A stretch of 64,000 nt of DNA from an uncultured Eubacteriales bacterium (GCA_900320285.1 ONRQ01000002.1:1-64000); one strand, 5' to 3'; shown: positions 34,816 through 45,055, counted from the stretch's first letter. Translations and numbers: made by a program. Notes: generated by a model not told the origin, from the sequence alone.

Positions 34816-35502
34816 ATGCAGATAAAAAAGATGCCTGAGGCTGAAAGGCCGCAGGAGAAGATGCTCTACGGCGGAGCGGGAGGACTCAGCAATTCCGAGC
34901 TGCTTGCACTTATTATCAGGACCGGGACCGGCGACAAGTCGGCAGTCAGACTGGCAGATGAGGTGATATCATATGCTAATGAAAACACCGGCGGACTGGG
35001 AGCCGCGGAAGTAAGGGAACTTACAGAGATCGATGGCATCGGAGAAGCGAAAGCATGCTCAATAGTGGCAGCGATGGAACTCTCAAAAAGGCTTATAGCC
35101 GGATGCCAGGGAACTGTCAAGGTAAGGATAAGAGACAGCAGACAGGTGGCTGAGATACTGATGGAAGAGATGATGTATGAAAAACGGGAGTTTTTCATGA
35201 CGCTCAATCTCAATTCCAAGATGCAGGTGGAGTCGAAGTCGGTCATATCAATAGGCAACCTGGACAGCGCTCCTGTGCATCCGAGGGAGGTCTTCGGACC
35301 GGCTGTCAGAAGAGGAGCTGCGGCGGTCGTCGTTGCTCACAATCATCCCAGCGGGGACCCCTCGCCGAGTCCGCAGGATATTGATGTCACCAAAAGACTT
35401 ATCAAAGCGTCGGAGATCCTTGGAATAAGGCTGATTGACCACGTGATAGTCGGAAACGGCTGCTTTACGAGCATGAAATCAGAAGGATACTTCGGAAATT
35501 AA
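34816..35502 (+). CDS. radC: RadC family protein (JAMM-fold)
   Basis: A 228-residue RadC/UPF0758 protein with an N-terminal helix-hairpin-helix region (about 50-85) and a JAMM metal site H175, H177 and D188 in HNHPSGDPSPSPQD. The old link to DNA repair has been questioned, and the biochemical role is not settled. ATG 34816 has aaggag 5 bases upstream; the earlier in-frame start at 34795 has none. It is followed after 13 bases by a MurE-like ligase gene. Confidence 0.92.
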   Translation: MQIKKMPEAERPQEKMLYGGAGGLSNSELLALIIRTGTGDKSAVRLADEVISYANENTGGLGAAEVRELTEIDGIGEAKACSIVAAMELSKRLIAGCQGTVKVRIRDSRQVAEILMEEMMYEKREFFMTLNLNSKMQVESKSVISIGNLDSAPVHPREVFGPAVRRGAAAVVVAHNHPSGDPSPSPQDIDVTKRLIKASEILGIRLIDHVIVGNGCFTSMKSEGYFGN

Positions 35503-35515
35503 AACGGAAAAAAGC

Positions 35516-37153
35516 ATGGACAGAAAAGTTACGATTCAGGATTTCATAGATTCACTTGGCATGGCAGGGCTTCTTACCTCTGTCGGAGGGGAACCTTCAT
35601 GCAGCGCGATAATGGCTTTATATACTGTTCCGGGAATGAAGGAACTCGGGGCAAGCGAAGTGAAAGGCATTACATATAACTCGAGGGAAGCTGCGGATGG
35701 CTCGCTCTTCGTGGTTAAGGGAGCTCATTTCAGGGAACAATATCTGAATGACGCGATTGAAAGCGGCGCGGTATGCTATGTAAGGGAAGACCCTGATGCA
35801 GCCGGGACTGCAGGATGCAGCCTGATCAGCGATGAGGAGGCTATGGCCGCAGGAGAACGCATTCTGAAAAAAGCAAAGGACTCCTGCCTTGATATATGGG
35901 TAAAAGATATCCGCAAGGCAATGCCGGTGATCGCCGAGACTTTTTACGGGAAACTATCTGATGATCTGTGCATGGTGGGCATCACGGGCACAAAGGGCAA
36001 ATCTACCACAGCCTATTTCATGAGGTACATACTCGATGACTATATGGCCGGCACAGGGGGCTGCAGAAGCGCTATCTGCTCCGGAATAGATAATTACGAC
36101 GGAGTAATTGAGGAAGAATCGCATCTTACCACGCCTGAGATCATGGAGCTCTATCAGCACATGAACAACGCGCTGAACAGCGGTATCAGGTACATGACTA
36201 TGGAAGTCTCGAGTCAGGCGCTCAAATATGACAGAGTGACGGGAATTGAATTCGCTGCGGGAGCTTTTCTTAACATAGGAAGCGACCACATCAGCGCGAT
36301 AGAGCATCCTGACTTTAACGATTATCTCGAAGCCAAGCTGAGACTTTTCGGACATTGCCGCAAGGCATGCATAAACCTGGACTGCGAAGAGCAGGAGCGC
36401 ATAAAGGCGGCTTCGGCGGACTGTCCGTATGTGATCACATTCAGCCAGAAAGATGACAGAGCCAACGTATATGGATATGACATCAGGTCATCTGAAGGAA
36501 AGGTCACTTTCATGGCAAGAGGAAGATCGATAGAAGGATATGAAGACTTCGATGAAGAATTTGCGCTTGGGACGTTCGGAACAATCAATGTTGAGAACGC
36601 TCTGGCGGCTATATCACTCTCGGCGCTGCTCGGAGTCCCTCTCAAATACGTTAAAAGCGGTCTCGCAAAAGCCAATTCGCCGGGACGCATGGAGGTTTTC
36701 TACAGCGAAGACGGCAAACGCATAGCAATCGTGGATTATGCTCACAACAAGCTGAGCTATGAAAAGTTCTTCGAGACCATCAGAGGAGAATTCCCGGGGA
36801 AGAAGATGATGATAGTGTTCGGCTGTCCGGGCGGAAAGGCGTTTGCAAGACGTGAAGAACTGGGAACAATAGCAGGCCATAACTGTTCATACTCGATCAT
36901 CACTGAGGAAGACTACGGAGAAGAGGATGTCAATAAGATCTGCAGAGAGATTGCCGGATTCGTAGAAGCTGCCGGCGGCAGATGCGAGATCATCACTGAC
37001 AGGGTGGAGGCCATAAAGAAAGCCATAACTCTCATGGATGATGACACGATATTGTTCCTTCCGGGAAAGGGCCGCGAAACCCGCGAAAAGCGCGGTATAA
37101 AGTACATAGATACACCGTCGGATGCGGATGTAGTAATACAATTCATGAAATAA
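35516..37153 (+). CDS. MurE-like Mur ligase of uncertain substrate
   Basis: A 545-residue three-domain Mur ligase. The N-terminal GITYNSREAADGSLFVVKG is MurE-like, the ATP loop GTKGKS is at residues 158-163, and the C-terminal domain has DRVEAIKKAI. Where canonical MurE has DNPR (DAP type) or DNPA (Lys type), this protein reads EEDYGEED from E464, and the usual GKGHE is GKGRE (R520). It adds about 45 residues over typical MurE, partly in an N-terminal extension. It could add a different amino acid to UDP-MurNAc dipeptide or act on another conjugate. No clear ribosome binding site precedes the ATG. Confidence 0.75.
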   Translation: MDRKVTIQDFIDSLGMAGLLTSVGGEPSCSAIMALYTVPGMKELGASEVKGITYNSREAADGSLFVVKGAHFREQYLNDAIESGAVCYVREDPDAAGTAGCSLISDEEAMAAGERILKKAKDSCLDIWVKDIRKAMPVIAETFYGKLSDDLCMVGITGTKGKSTTAYFMRYILDDYMAGTGGCRSAICSGIDNYDGVIEEESHLTTPEIMELYQHMNNALNSGIRYMTMEVSSQALKYDRVTGIEFAAGAFLNIGSDHISAIEHPDFNDYLEAKLRLFGHCRKACINLDCEEQERIKAASADCPYVITFSQKDDRANVYGYDIRSSEGKVTFMARGRSIEGYEDFDEEFALGTFGTINVENALAAISLSALLGVPLKYVKSGLAKANSPGRMEVFYSEDGKRIAIVDYAHNKLSYEKFFETIRGEFPGKKMMIVFGCPGGKAFARREELGTIAGHNCSYSIITEEDYGEEDVNKICREIAGFVEAAGGRCEIITDRVEAIKKAITLMDDDTILFLPGKGRETREKRGIKYIDTPSDADVVIQFMK

Positions 37154-37165
37154 GAAACTAAAGTG

Positions 37166-37195
37166 AAGCAGCTGTTTACCGGCTGCTTTTTCTTC
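37166..37195 (+). terminator. Terminator after the MurE-like gene
   Basis: A 7-bp stem (37166-37172 with 37182-37188) with a 9-base loop is followed by a T-rich tract. Confidence 0.8.
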
Positions 37196-37198
37196 TTG

Positions 37199-37227
37199 TT
37201 GACTGGACTTATTGCTGTATGTATAAT
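37199..37227 (+). promoter_or_regulatory. Promoter of rny
   Basis: TTGACT (37199-37204), a 17-base spacer and consensus TATAAT (37222-37227) form one of the best promoters in the window. The leader to the rny ATG is about 135 bases, with no obvious regulatory fold. Confidence 0.8.
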
Positions 37228-37368
37228 ATCTATGTATGTTTATGTCATCTAACCGCATATATGTTGTATCGGCCGGACTGTCCGGACCCTACATAAAGTT
37301 TTTCAAACAGCATGATGCGTAGATAATGTATATATTACAAAATCCAAATAATTGATAAGGAGGTGCTT

Positions 37369-38910
37369 ATGTCACCGGTTTTAACTGTTGTGATCAGCAT
37401 TGTAGTCCTTATCGTCGGTATAGCAATTGGTTACATACTTCGTAAGAACGTCGGAGAGAAGGCCATAGGAAGCGCAGAACAGCAGGCCAGGAACATGATC
37501 CTGGACGCGCAGAATACTGTCGAGAACCTCAAGAAAGAGAAGGTACTTGAGGCAAAAGAGGAAATACATAAGCTGAGAGAAGAATATGAGGGTGAGCTCA
37601 AGTCCAGAAGGGCTGAGGTCACAAAAGCTGAGAGAAGGATCCAGCAGAAAGAAGAAAACATCGACCGCAAGCTCGAGAGCATCGAGAAACGTGAGAATGG
37701 TCTCACAAAGAAAGAGCAGTCGATGAACGAAAAGCACAGAGAGATCGATGCCTATATTCAGAAACAGGTAGAAGAACTCGAAAGGATCTCAGGTTACACA
37801 AGAGAAGAAGCAAAGCATCTTCTCCTTCAGGAACTCGAAACAGAGATCCGCAAAGATGCTTCTGACATGATAGTCAGCATCGAAAGCGAAGCAAAGGAAG
37901 AAGCCGATAAGAGAGCAAGAGAGATCATCACTACCGCGATCCAGAGGTACGCTTCAGATCAGGTAACAGAGACCACAGTATCGGTTGTCAGCCTGCCGAA
38001 CGACGACATGAAGGGCCGCATCATCGGAAGAGAAGGCCGCAACATCAGAGCCATCGAGACTCTGACGGGAGTAGATCTGATAATTGACGATACTCCTGAG
38101 GCAGTCATACTTTCGGGATTCGATCCTGTCAGAAGAGAGATCGCAAGGATCGCTCTTGAAAAGCTGATCGTTGACGGACGTATCCATCCGGCAAGGATCG
38201 AAGAAATGGTCCAGAAGGCCACTAAGGAAGTCAATACTATTATCAAGGAAGAGGGTGAAAGAGCGTGCTTCGAGACAGGAGTGCATAACCTCAATCCTGA
38301 AATGGTAAGACTTATAGGAAGACTCAAATACAGGACTTCATACGGACAGAATGTGCTCCAGCACTCCATCGAGGTATCGACCCTGGCCGGAATGATGGCT
38401 GAGGAGCTCGGGCTCGACCCAAGGCTCGCCAGAAGAGGCGGCCTCCTGCACGATATAGGCAAGGCTATCGACCATGAAGTAGAAGGTACTCATGTGGAGA
38501 TAGGAGTAAATATCTGCAAGAAGTATAAGGAGTCCTGGAAAGTCATCAACGCTGTTGAGGCTCATCACGGTGATGTGGAGCCGACTACACTCGAGGCCAT
38601 GCTGGTAGCAGCTGCCGATGCACTGTCAGCAGCAAGACCGGGAGCAAGAAGAGAAACTCTTGAGTCGTATATCAAGAGACTTGAAAACCTTGAGAACATT
38701 GCCAATACAACAAAGGGTGTAGAAAAGTCCTATGCGATCCAGGCGGGACGCGAGATCAGAGTCGCAGTCAAGCCGAATCAGGTCAAGGACGACGAAGTGC
38801 CTATGCTGGCAAGAGAGATCGCCAAGAAGATCGAGACTGAACTCGAATATCCGGGACAGATCAAGGTCAATGTCATAAGAGAAACAAGGGCTACGGATTA
38901 CGCTAAATAA
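37369..38910 (+). CDS. rny: Ribonuclease Y
   Basis: A 513-residue RNase Y: one N-terminal membrane helix (about 5-25), a long charged coiled coil (about 30-200), a KH domain with [15 protein letters not shown], and an HD domain with [14 protein letters not shown]. It anchors the RNA degradosome at the membrane in Firmicutes and starts mRNA decay. The ATG at 37369 follows a perfect aaggagg by 5 bases; the in-frame GTG at 37363 overlaps that site. Confidence 0.97.
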   Translation: MSPVLTVVISIVVLIVGIAIGYILRKNVGEKAIGSAEQQARNMILDAQNTVENLKKEKVLEAKEEIHKLREEYEGELKSRRAEVTKAERRIQQKEENIDRKLESIEKRENGLTKKEQSMNEKHREIDAYIQKQVEELERISGYTREEAKHLLLQELETEIRKDASDMIVSIESEAKEEADKRAREIITTAIQRYASDQVTETTVSVVSLPNDDMKGRIIGREGRNIRAIETLTGVDLIIDDTPEAVILSGFDPVRREIARIALEKLIVDGRIHPARIEEMVQKATKEVNTIIKEEGERACFETGVHNLNPEMVRLIGRLKYRTSYGQNVLQHSIEVSTLAGMMAEELGLDPRLARRGGLLHDIGKAIDHEVEGTHVEIGVNICKKYKESWKVINAVEAHHGDVEPTTLEAMLVAAADALSAARPGARRETLESYIKRLENLENIANTTKGVEKSYAIQAGREIRVAVKPNQVKDDEVPMLAREIAKKIETELEYPGQIKVNVIRETRATDYAK

Positions 38911-38920
38911 AAGCATCTTA

Positions 38921-38946
38921 AAAGGCTCCTCGCGAGAGGAGCCTTT
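38921..38946 (+). terminator. Stable hairpin after rny
   Basis: An 11-bp stem (38921-38931 with 38936-38946) capped by a GCGA tetraloop. Only three T residues follow, within the stem itself, so termination may be partial. Confidence 0.6.
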
Positions 38947-38990
38947 GTAACCCCAGTCAATAAAAGCTATTACAGAAAAGGGCTTAAAGA

Positions 38991-40175
38991 ATGGTATATC
39001 TGGATAACAGTGCCACAACAAGACAATACGACGAAGTAACGGATCTGATGTATAAAGTCGCGAAAGAAGACTTCGGAAACCCGTCTTCTCTGCATGCGCT
39101 CGGCTTTGAGGCAGGCAACCTGCTTTATGATGCGCGCAGAAATATCGAAGATCTTCTGCCGCCTGCCGGCAATGTCATTTTCACATCAGGCGGCACCGAG
39201 AGCGACAACATGGCGCTGCTCTCGTCTGCGCGCAAGCTAAGACGCCGCGGCAAAAAAATCATTACTACTAAAGTCGAGCACCCGGCGGTCCTTGAAACAT
39301 GCAAAAGACTAAAGGAAGACGGCTTTGATGTGGTATATCTTGACGTAGATGTTGATGGATATGTTGAGGAACAGGCGGTAAAAGCGGCACTTGACGAAAA
39401 CACTATTATCGTTTCCATTATGGCTGTAAACAATGAGGTCGGTACAATCGAGCCCGTTTTGCCGGCCGGGCGTACAGTAAGGGAGTTCAACCGGCAGCAC
39501 GGAACTGATATCATGTTCCATACTGACGCTGTACAGGCCTTCGGAAAGCTCCCTCTTGACGATATAGAAGCTGATCTCATATCAGCCAGCGCTCACAAGT
39601 TCCACGGACCTAAAGGCATGGGATTCCTGTATATGAAGAATCGCCACAGCCTGCCTGCGTATATTATAGGAGGCGGCCAGGAAGGCGGATTCAGATCATC
39701 AACAGAGAATACACCGGGAATAGCCGGTATGGGACTGGCTGCAAAGATGTCCTGCGCAGATCTTATGATGAAATCGAGCCGCATGGGCATGGTAAACAAC
39801 TATCTGCTCAACGGTCTCAGGGCTGAAATCAAAGACATGATCGTCAATGGTCCGGAAGAGCTGGGTTACACATTGCACGAGCATGGAAAGCGCTGCCCGG
39901 GAGTCCTGAATGTCACGTTTGAAGGTACACGCGGAGAGGTCCTCCTGCATACCCTTGAGCAGGACGGAATATACGTCTCGACGGGTTCAGCCTGCTCATC
40001 AAACAAAACAGGTGACAGCCATGTGCTCCAGGCAATGTCAATGACGCATAAAGAGATAGAAGGAGCTATTCGCTTCAGCTTCTCGGAATTCAATACAGTG
40101 GAAGAGATGGACTTCGTGATAGAGCGGACCAAAAAGGCCGTTGAGCGCTTCCGCCGCCTCGGCAGCTTCCGCTAG
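38991..40175 (+). CDS. Cysteine desulfurase (NifS/IscS-like)
   Basis: A 394-residue PLP enzyme. The Schiff-base Lys is K203 in SAHKFHGPKG and the persulfide Cys is C335 in GSACSSN. It takes sulfur from cysteine. It lies 24 bases before thiI, and in Bacillus a desulfurase in that position (NifZ) supplies sulfur for tRNA 4-thiouridine through ThiI. The same role is inferred here. No iscU-like scaffold gene is adjacent, which supports a tRNA or thiamine sulfur role over cluster assembly. Confidence 0.92.
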   Translation: MVYLDNSATTRQYDEVTDLMYKVAKEDFGNPSSLHALGFEAGNLLYDARRNIEDLLPPAGNVIFTSGGTESDNMALLSSARKLRRRGKKIITTKVEHPAVLETCKRLKEDGFDVVYLDVDVDGYVEEQAVKAALDENTIIVSIMAVNNEVGTIEPVLPAGRTVREFNRQHGTDIMFHTDAVQAFGKLPLDDIEADLISASAHKFHGPKGMGFLYMKNRHSLPAYIIGGGQEGGFRSSTENTPGIAGMGLAAKMSCADLMMKSSRMGMVNNYLLNGLRAEIKDMIVNGPEELGYTLHEHGKRCPGVLNVTFEGTRGEVLLHTLEQDGIYVSTGSACSSNKTGDSHVLQAMSMTHKEIEGAIRFSFSEFNTVEEMDFVIERTKKAVERFRRLGSFR

Positions 40176-40199
40176 AAATAATCTTAAGGAAATAATTGA

Positions 40200-41378
40200 A
40201 TGGAAAAGAATTTATATATAGTTAGGTGCGGCGAGGTCGCACTTAAAGGCATGAATAAGCCATACTTTGAGCGTGTTCTCCTCGAGAGAGTCAAAAACGC
40301 TCTGTCCTGCTATGAAGGAGCAGAGGCTAAGTGGATCGAAGGTCTGATGTTCGTCAGAGTACCTGCAAACATCCCTGAGGATGAAGTCATCGCGAAGTGC
40401 GTAAGGGTATTCGGCGTAGCTTCTGTCAGCCCGGCAGTAGAAGCGCCAAAGGACATCAATGAGATAGGCAAAAAAGCTGCAGAGTACATGCAGAAGGTAA
40501 TTGAAACCGAAGATATCAAAACCTTCAAGGTAAAGGGCAAGAGAGCTGATAAATCATTCGCGATAGAGTCTCCTGAGATAGCAAGGCAGGTAGGAGGCAT
40601 GGTGCTGAAAGCCTGCAAGGTTCTCAGCGTAAATGTGCACAATCCTGACTGCGTGCTTACTGTGGATGTCAGACGCGAGGGAGCATATATCTTCAGAGAC
40701 AAGATCCGCGGCTTCGGAGGACTTCCTCTCGGCACTAACGGAAAGGGTCTCATCCTGATGAGCGGCGGCATAGACAGCCCTGTTGCGGCGTTCATGATGG
40801 CAAAGAGGGGCATGAGCATCGAAGCGGTGCATTTTCACTCATATCCGTACACAAGCCAGAGAGCGCAGCGAAAGGTTGAGGAGCTGGTAAGGACTCTCGC
40901 GGGGTACATGGGCACGGTAAAGATGCACGTGATAAATCTTCTTCCTATCCAGGAAGAGATCGTGAAAAACTGCCCTGAGGACGAGACTACTCTGCTGGTA
41001 AGGCGTTTCATGATGAGGATAGCGGAGCAGATCGCTCTTAAAAACCGCTGCATGATGCTTATAACAGGTGAGGATCTCGGCCAGGTAGCAAGTCAGACCG
41101 CGGAAGCGCTTGTCGTGACTGACAGCGTTGTGGACATGCCTGTCATGAGACCGCTGATCGCCATGGATAAGGTGGATATAATGGACAAGGCGCGCGAGAT
41201 AGGCACATATGACATCTCGATACAGCCTTACGAGGACTGCTGTACGGTGTTCCTGCCTAAGCATCCTGTGACGAAGCCGAAGAAAGAGCGCATCGAGAGG
41301 TCTGAGTCAGCTCTCGATGTGGAAACGCTTGTAAAGAATGCGGTAGAGTCCGAAGAAATAGTTGAAATCAGGCCTTAA
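40200..41378 (+). CDS. thiI: tRNA 4-thiouridine synthase ThiI
   Basis: A 392-residue ThiI with an N-terminal ferredoxin-like domain, a THUMP domain (about 60-165) and a PP-loop ATPase with SGGIDS at 188-193. There is no C-terminal rhodanese domain, as is normal in Firmicutes, so sulfur should come straight from the upstream desulfurase. It makes s4U8 in tRNA and may feed thiazole synthesis. aaggaa lies upstream of the ATG. The downstream T-box transcript promoter begins inside its last codons. Confidence 0.94.
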   Translation: MEKNLYIVRCGEVALKGMNKPYFERVLLERVKNALSCYEGAEAKWIEGLMFVRVPANIPEDEVIAKCVRVFGVASVSPAVEAPKDINEIGKKAAEYMQKVIETEDIKTFKVKGKRADKSFAIESPEIARQVGGMVLKACKVLSVNVHNPDCVLTVDVRREGAYIFRDKIRGFGGLPLGTNGKGLILMSGGIDSPVAAFMMAKRGMSIEAVHFHSYPYTSQRAQRKVEELVRTLAGYMGTVKMHVINLLPIQEEIVKNCPEDETTLLVRRFMMRIAEQIALKNRCMMLITGEDLGQVASQTAEALVVTDSVVDMPVMRPLIAMDKVDIMDKAREIGTYDISIQPYEDCCTVFLPKHPVTKPKKERIERSESALDVETLVKNAVESEEIVEIRP

Positions 41379-41390
41379 AAATTGTATTAT
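41362..41390 (+). promoter_or_regulatory. Promoter of T-box-thrS transcript
   Basis: TTGAAA (41362-41367), a 17-base spacer and TATTAT (41385-41390) form a good promoter that overlaps the thiI 3' end. It precedes the T-box leader. Confidence 0.75.
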
Positions 41391-41399
41391 AGGCGAGTG

Positions 41400-41647
41400 A
41401 AAACGATGACGAGGACAGTAAGTTCACCAACGGGGCTTGCCAGAGAGGGATGGCAGCTGGAATCATCCTAAGTCCCGGTGTTCTGAAAACCACCTCCGAG
41501 TGGCACCAATACTGCCCGCTTAGACCGCGTTAAAAGTCTGAATGAGTGCCGGTAAGAGATCTTGCCGGAAGATGGGTGGAACCACGGATGCTCATATGAA
41601 ACGAGTATGCGTCCCTTCTGACAACACGTCGGAGGGGACTTTATTTT
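41400..41647 (+). ncRNA. T-box riboswitch of thrS
   Basis: A tRNA-Thr-sensing T-box leader fills the gap between thiI and thrS. Stem I carries an ACC (Thr) specifier triplet at 41489-41491 after GAA-A. The T-box sequence GGGTGGAACCACGG is at 41574-41587, with A in the discriminator-pairing position. A terminator stem (41611-41622 with 41628-41639) and T run close it. Uncharged tRNA-Thr should stabilise the antiterminator and switch thrS on. Confidence 0.93.
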
Positions 41648-41683
41648 TTGGCCCTTCCGGAGAATAGAAGGAGGAAAACAGAA

Positions 41684-43720
41684 TTGATTATTACACTGAA
41701 AGACGGAAGTAAAAAGGAATACGCTCAGCCTATGTCCGCTTATGACATTGCCAGAGATCTGAGCGAAGGGCTTGCGAGAGTTGCATGCATGGCTGAAATA
41801 GACGGAAAAGCCGTTGATCTCAGAACCATGGTAGACAAGGACTGCAGTCTCAACATCCTTACATTCGATTCCGATGAGGGAAAGCGCGCGTACAGACATA
41901 CATGCTCGCACGTTCTTGCAGAAGCTGTAAAGAATCTTTACCCGGATGCAAAGCTTGCCATCGGACCTTCAATTGAAAACGGATTCTACTATGACTTCGA
42001 TATGCCGCCTCTGACACGTGAGGATCTCGACAAAATCGAAGCCGAGATGAAGAAGATCATCAAGAAGGGCGAAAGACTGACTTACTTCACACTTCCGAGA
42101 GAAGAAGCCATACAGATGTACAAGGACAAGGATGAGCCTTACAAGGTACAGCTCATCGAGGACCTTCCTGAAGACGAAGAGATATCGTTCTATCAGCAGG
42201 GCGATTTTGTTGAGCTCTGCGCAGGACCTCATATCATGAGCACAAAGCCGATCAAGGCGTTCGCGCTTACTTCGAGCTCCGGAGCTTACTGGAGAGGCGA
42301 TGAGCACAACAAGATGCTCACACGTATCTACGGTACGGCATATACAAAGAAGGATGAGCTCGAAGAGTATCTGGCTTACCTTGCAGATATTAAGAACCGC
42401 GACCACAACCGTCTCGGACGCGATATGGATATTTTCACAACGGTAGATATCATCGGCCAGGGACTTCCACTCTTTATGCCTAAGGGTACAAAGATCATAC
42501 AGAAGATGCAGAGATGGATCGAAGATCTCGAAGAATATGACTGGGGATATGTCCGCACAAGGACTCCTCTGATGGCCAAGTCCACACTTTATAAGATTTC
42601 CGACCACTGGTATCACTACAAAGACGGCATGTTCCTGCTTGGATATGACAACATGGATGAGATCATGTCAGCTGAGGACCGTTCGAGCGAGATCCGCGGA
42701 GTCGAGGATCTTAATCTCATCGAGAACGATGCAGATGCCGATGTAATGGCGCTCCGCCCTATGACATGCCCGTTCCAGTATTACGTATATAAGGCTCGTC
42801 AGAAGAGCTACCGTGATCTTCCGTACAGGATGGGCGAGACATCTACACTGTTCAGAAACGAGCAGGCAGGAGAGATGCACGGACTTACGAGAGTTCGTCA
42901 GTTCACTATTTCCGAGGGACATCTGGTATGTACACCTGAGCAGATCAAGGATGAATTCAAGGGATGTGTTGATCTTGCAAGATATTGTCTCACGACTCTT
43001 GGTCTGGAAGAGGATGTTACATACCGCTTCTCCAAATGGGATCCTGAAAAGGCAGAGGACTATCTTGGCGATGCCGAGTCATGGGAGCGCGTTCAGGATC
43101 TGATGAGAGACATTCTTGATGAGATCGGTCTTGAATATACTGAGGAAGCCGGTGAAGCGGCGTTCTACGGACCTAAGCTCGACATTCAGGCAAAGAACGT
43201 ATACGGTAAGGAAGATACAATGATCACGATCCAGCTCGATATGTTCCTTTCCGAGCGTTATGACATGTACTATATCGACAAGGATGGTCAGAAAAAGCGC
43301 CCGTATATAATCCACCGCACATCGATAGGATGCTATGAGCGTACACTTGCGTGGCTCATTGAGAAGTACTCCGGCAACCTGCCTACATGGCTCTGCCCTG
43401 AGCAGGTAAGGATACTGCCTATCTCAGATAAGATCGCTGATTATGCTGAAGAAGTCCGCAGGGAGCTCCGCAGAAACGGTGTAGACGTTACTGTAGACAA
43501 CAGCAGCGAGCGTATCGGATACAAGATCCGTAAAGCTCAGATGGAGAAGATCCCTTACATGCTGGTACTTGGAGCAAAGGAAGCCGAAGAAGGAAATGTT
43601 TCGGTACGTTCAAGATATCTGGGCGATGAAGGCGTAAAGCCGCTTGGCGAATTCGTAAGCGCTCTTTGTGAAGAGATCCGCACAAAGGAAATCCGTAAGA
43701 TCGAAAAGAAAGATGCGTAG
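41684..43720 (+). CDS. thrS: Threonine--tRNA ligase
   Basis: A 678-residue class II synthetase: TGS domain (LIITLKDGSKKEYAQPM), the editing domain with the HxxxH ligands (HTCSHVLAEAV), then catalytic motifs with the zinc ligands (MTCPFQYYVYK, for the first) and the C-terminal anticodon-binding domain. The open frame reaches back to 41648, but that part lies in the terminator. TTG 41684 has a perfect aaggagg 9 bases upstream and gives the normal N terminus, so it is the start. It charges tRNA-Thr under T-box control. Confidence 0.96.
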   Translation: MIITLKDGSKKEYAQPMSAYDIARDLSEGLARVACMAEIDGKAVDLRTMVDKDCSLNILTFDSDEGKRAYRHTCSHVLAEAVKNLYPDAKLAIGPSIENGFYYDFDMPPLTREDLDKIEAEMKKIIKKGERLTYFTLPREEAIQMYKDKDEPYKVQLIEDLPEDEEISFYQQGDFVELCAGPHIMSTKPIKAFALTSSSGAYWRGDEHNKMLTRIYGTAYTKKDELEEYLAYLADIKNRDHNRLGRDMDIFTTVDIIGQGLPLFMPKGTKIIQKMQRWIEDLEEYDWGYVRTRTPLMAKSTLYKISDHWYHYKDGMFLLGYDNMDEIMSAEDRSSEIRGVEDLNLIENDADADVMALRPMTCPFQYYVYKARQKSYRDLPYRMGETSTLFRNEQAGEMHGLTRVRQFTISEGHLVCTPEQIKDEFKGCVDLARYCLTTLGLEEDVTYRFSKWDPEKAEDYLGDAESWERVQDLMRDILDEIGLEYTEEAGEAAFYGPKLDIQAKNVYGKEDTMITIQLDMFLSERYDMYYIDKDGQKKRPYIIHRTSIGCYERTLAWLIEKYSGNLPTWLCPEQVRILPISDKIADYAEEVRRELRRNGVDVTVDNSSERIGYKIRKAQMEKIPYMLVLGAKEAEEGNVSVRSRYLGDEGVKPLGEFVSALCEEIRTKEIRKIEKKDA

Positions 43721-43769
43721 AGTTAATCCGACAAACATGGTACAATAAAACAGTTGGAGGAACTTAAAC

Positions 43770-44474
43770 ATGGCAATAAAATATAAAAGAGTCCTTATAA
43801 AGGTAAGCGGAGAGGCGCTTGCAGGCGATGACCGCTTCGGAGTCAATGACACAGAGCTCGGAAAGGTAGCTGCTCAGATCAAAGAGATACGCGATGCCGG
43901 AGTAGAGGTAGCGGTCGTAGTGGGAGGAGGCAACTTTTTCCGCGGCCGTACGGGAGGCAATATCGATAAGCCGACTGCAGACTACATGGGCATGCTCGCA
44001 ACAGTCATGAATGGTCTTGCAGTTCAGGATGCTCTTCTGGCGGCAGGATGCCCTGCAAAGCTTATGACTGCGATCGAGATCAGGGATATGGCGGAAGGTT
44101 ACGCAAGACGCAAGGCTCTGGACTATCTCGAAGAAGGCAAAGTAGTTGTTTTCGGAGGAGGCACGGGAAGCCCGTTCTTCACTACAGACACAACAGCTGC
44201 TCTCAGAGCTGCTGAGATCGGAGCGGATGTGCTGCTTCTGGCAAAGAACATCGACGCGGTCTATTCTGCAGATCCTAAGCAGGATCCGGACGCTGAACGC
44301 TATACCGAGCTTTCATACATGGACATCATCGATAAAGATCTTAAGGTCATGGATCTTACAGCAGCAACGCTCTGCAAGGATACACAGACCAAGATATATG
44401 TATTTGCTCTCAAAGAAGAGGGCAATCTCATGAAGGTTATCAACGGCGAAAATGTCGGAACACTCATACAGTAG
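43770..44474 (+). CDS. pyrH: UMP kinase
   Basis: A 234-residue UMP kinase of the amino-acid kinase fold: KVSGEALAGDDRFG near the N terminus, GGGNFFRG, and FGGGTGSPFFTTDTTAALRA are in order. It makes UDP from UMP. A tggagg site precedes the ATG, and a TACAAT-like -10 without a good -35 lies 30 bases before that. rpsB and tsf, which normally precede pyrH-frr, are absent; thrS is upstream instead. Confidence 0.96.
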   Translation: MAIKYKRVLIKVSGEALAGDDRFGVNDTELGKVAAQIKEIRDAGVEVAVVVGGGNFFRGRTGGNIDKPTADYMGMLATVMNGLAVQDALLAAGCPAKLMTAIEIRDMAEGYARRKALDYLEEGKVVVFGGGTGSPFFTTDTTAALRAAEIGADVLLLAKNIDAVYSADPKQDPDAERYTELSYMDIIDKDLKVMDLTAATLCKDTQTKIYVFALKEEGNLMKVINGENVGTLIQ

Positions 44475-44484
44475 GAGGCATATC

Positions 44485-45033
44485 ATGGCAAAGAAACCAC
44501 TCGAAGAGAGAATAGAAGGCGCTAAGAACTATCTTAAAGACAACCTTAACACCGTAAGAGCAGGCAGAGCCAACCCGGCGCTCCTTGACAGGATCTCGGT
44601 GAACTATTACGGATCACCTACACCTCTCAAGGCACTCGCCAATATTTCGGTGCCTGATCCGAGAACTCTGATGATTTCGCCGTTCGACCCTAAGTCGGTA
44701 GGTGACATTGAAAGAGCGATCCTTGAGGCCAACATCGGAATCAACCCTACAAACGACGGCAAGGTGATCAGACTTGCGATCCCTCAGCTCACAGAGGAGA
44801 GACGTAAAGAGCTCACAAAGGTCGTCAAGAACTACGGCGAAGAAGCCAAGGTGGCAGTCAGAAACCTGAGACGTGATGTTAATGACGAGCTCAAGAAGGC
44901 TGAAAAGGCCGGCGAGCTTACAGAAGACGATCTCAAGAAAGAGCTCGAAGATACTCAGAAGACCATCGAGAAGGCGATCAAGGATATCGACGCTATAATC
45001 GGTGAAAAAGAGAAAGAGCTCATGGAGGTCTAA
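44485..45033 (+). CDS. frr: Ribosome recycling factor
   Basis: A 182-residue RRF. The family features RAGRANPALLDRI and the central PKSVGDIERAILEANIGINP are intact. With EF-G it splits post-termination ribosomes. ATG 44485 has aggagg 6 bases upstream; the in-frame extension to 44452 lies inside pyrH and is rejected. Next comes a strong hairpin and uppS. Confidence 0.96.
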   Translation: MAKKPLEERIEGAKNYLKDNLNTVRAGRANPALLDRISVNYYGSPTPLKALANISVPDPRTLMISPFDPKSVGDIERAILEANIGINPTNDGKVIRLAIPQLTEERRKELTKVVKNYGEEAKVAVRNLRRDVNDELKKAEKAGELTEDDLKKELEDTQKTIEKAIKDIDAIIGEKEKELMEV

Positions 45034-45055
45034 AAGGCGTACTTAATGATGACTT

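Noticed and set aside
41379..41683. Short open frames in the gap before thrS
   Set aside because: The region is fully explained by a T-box leader and its terminator.
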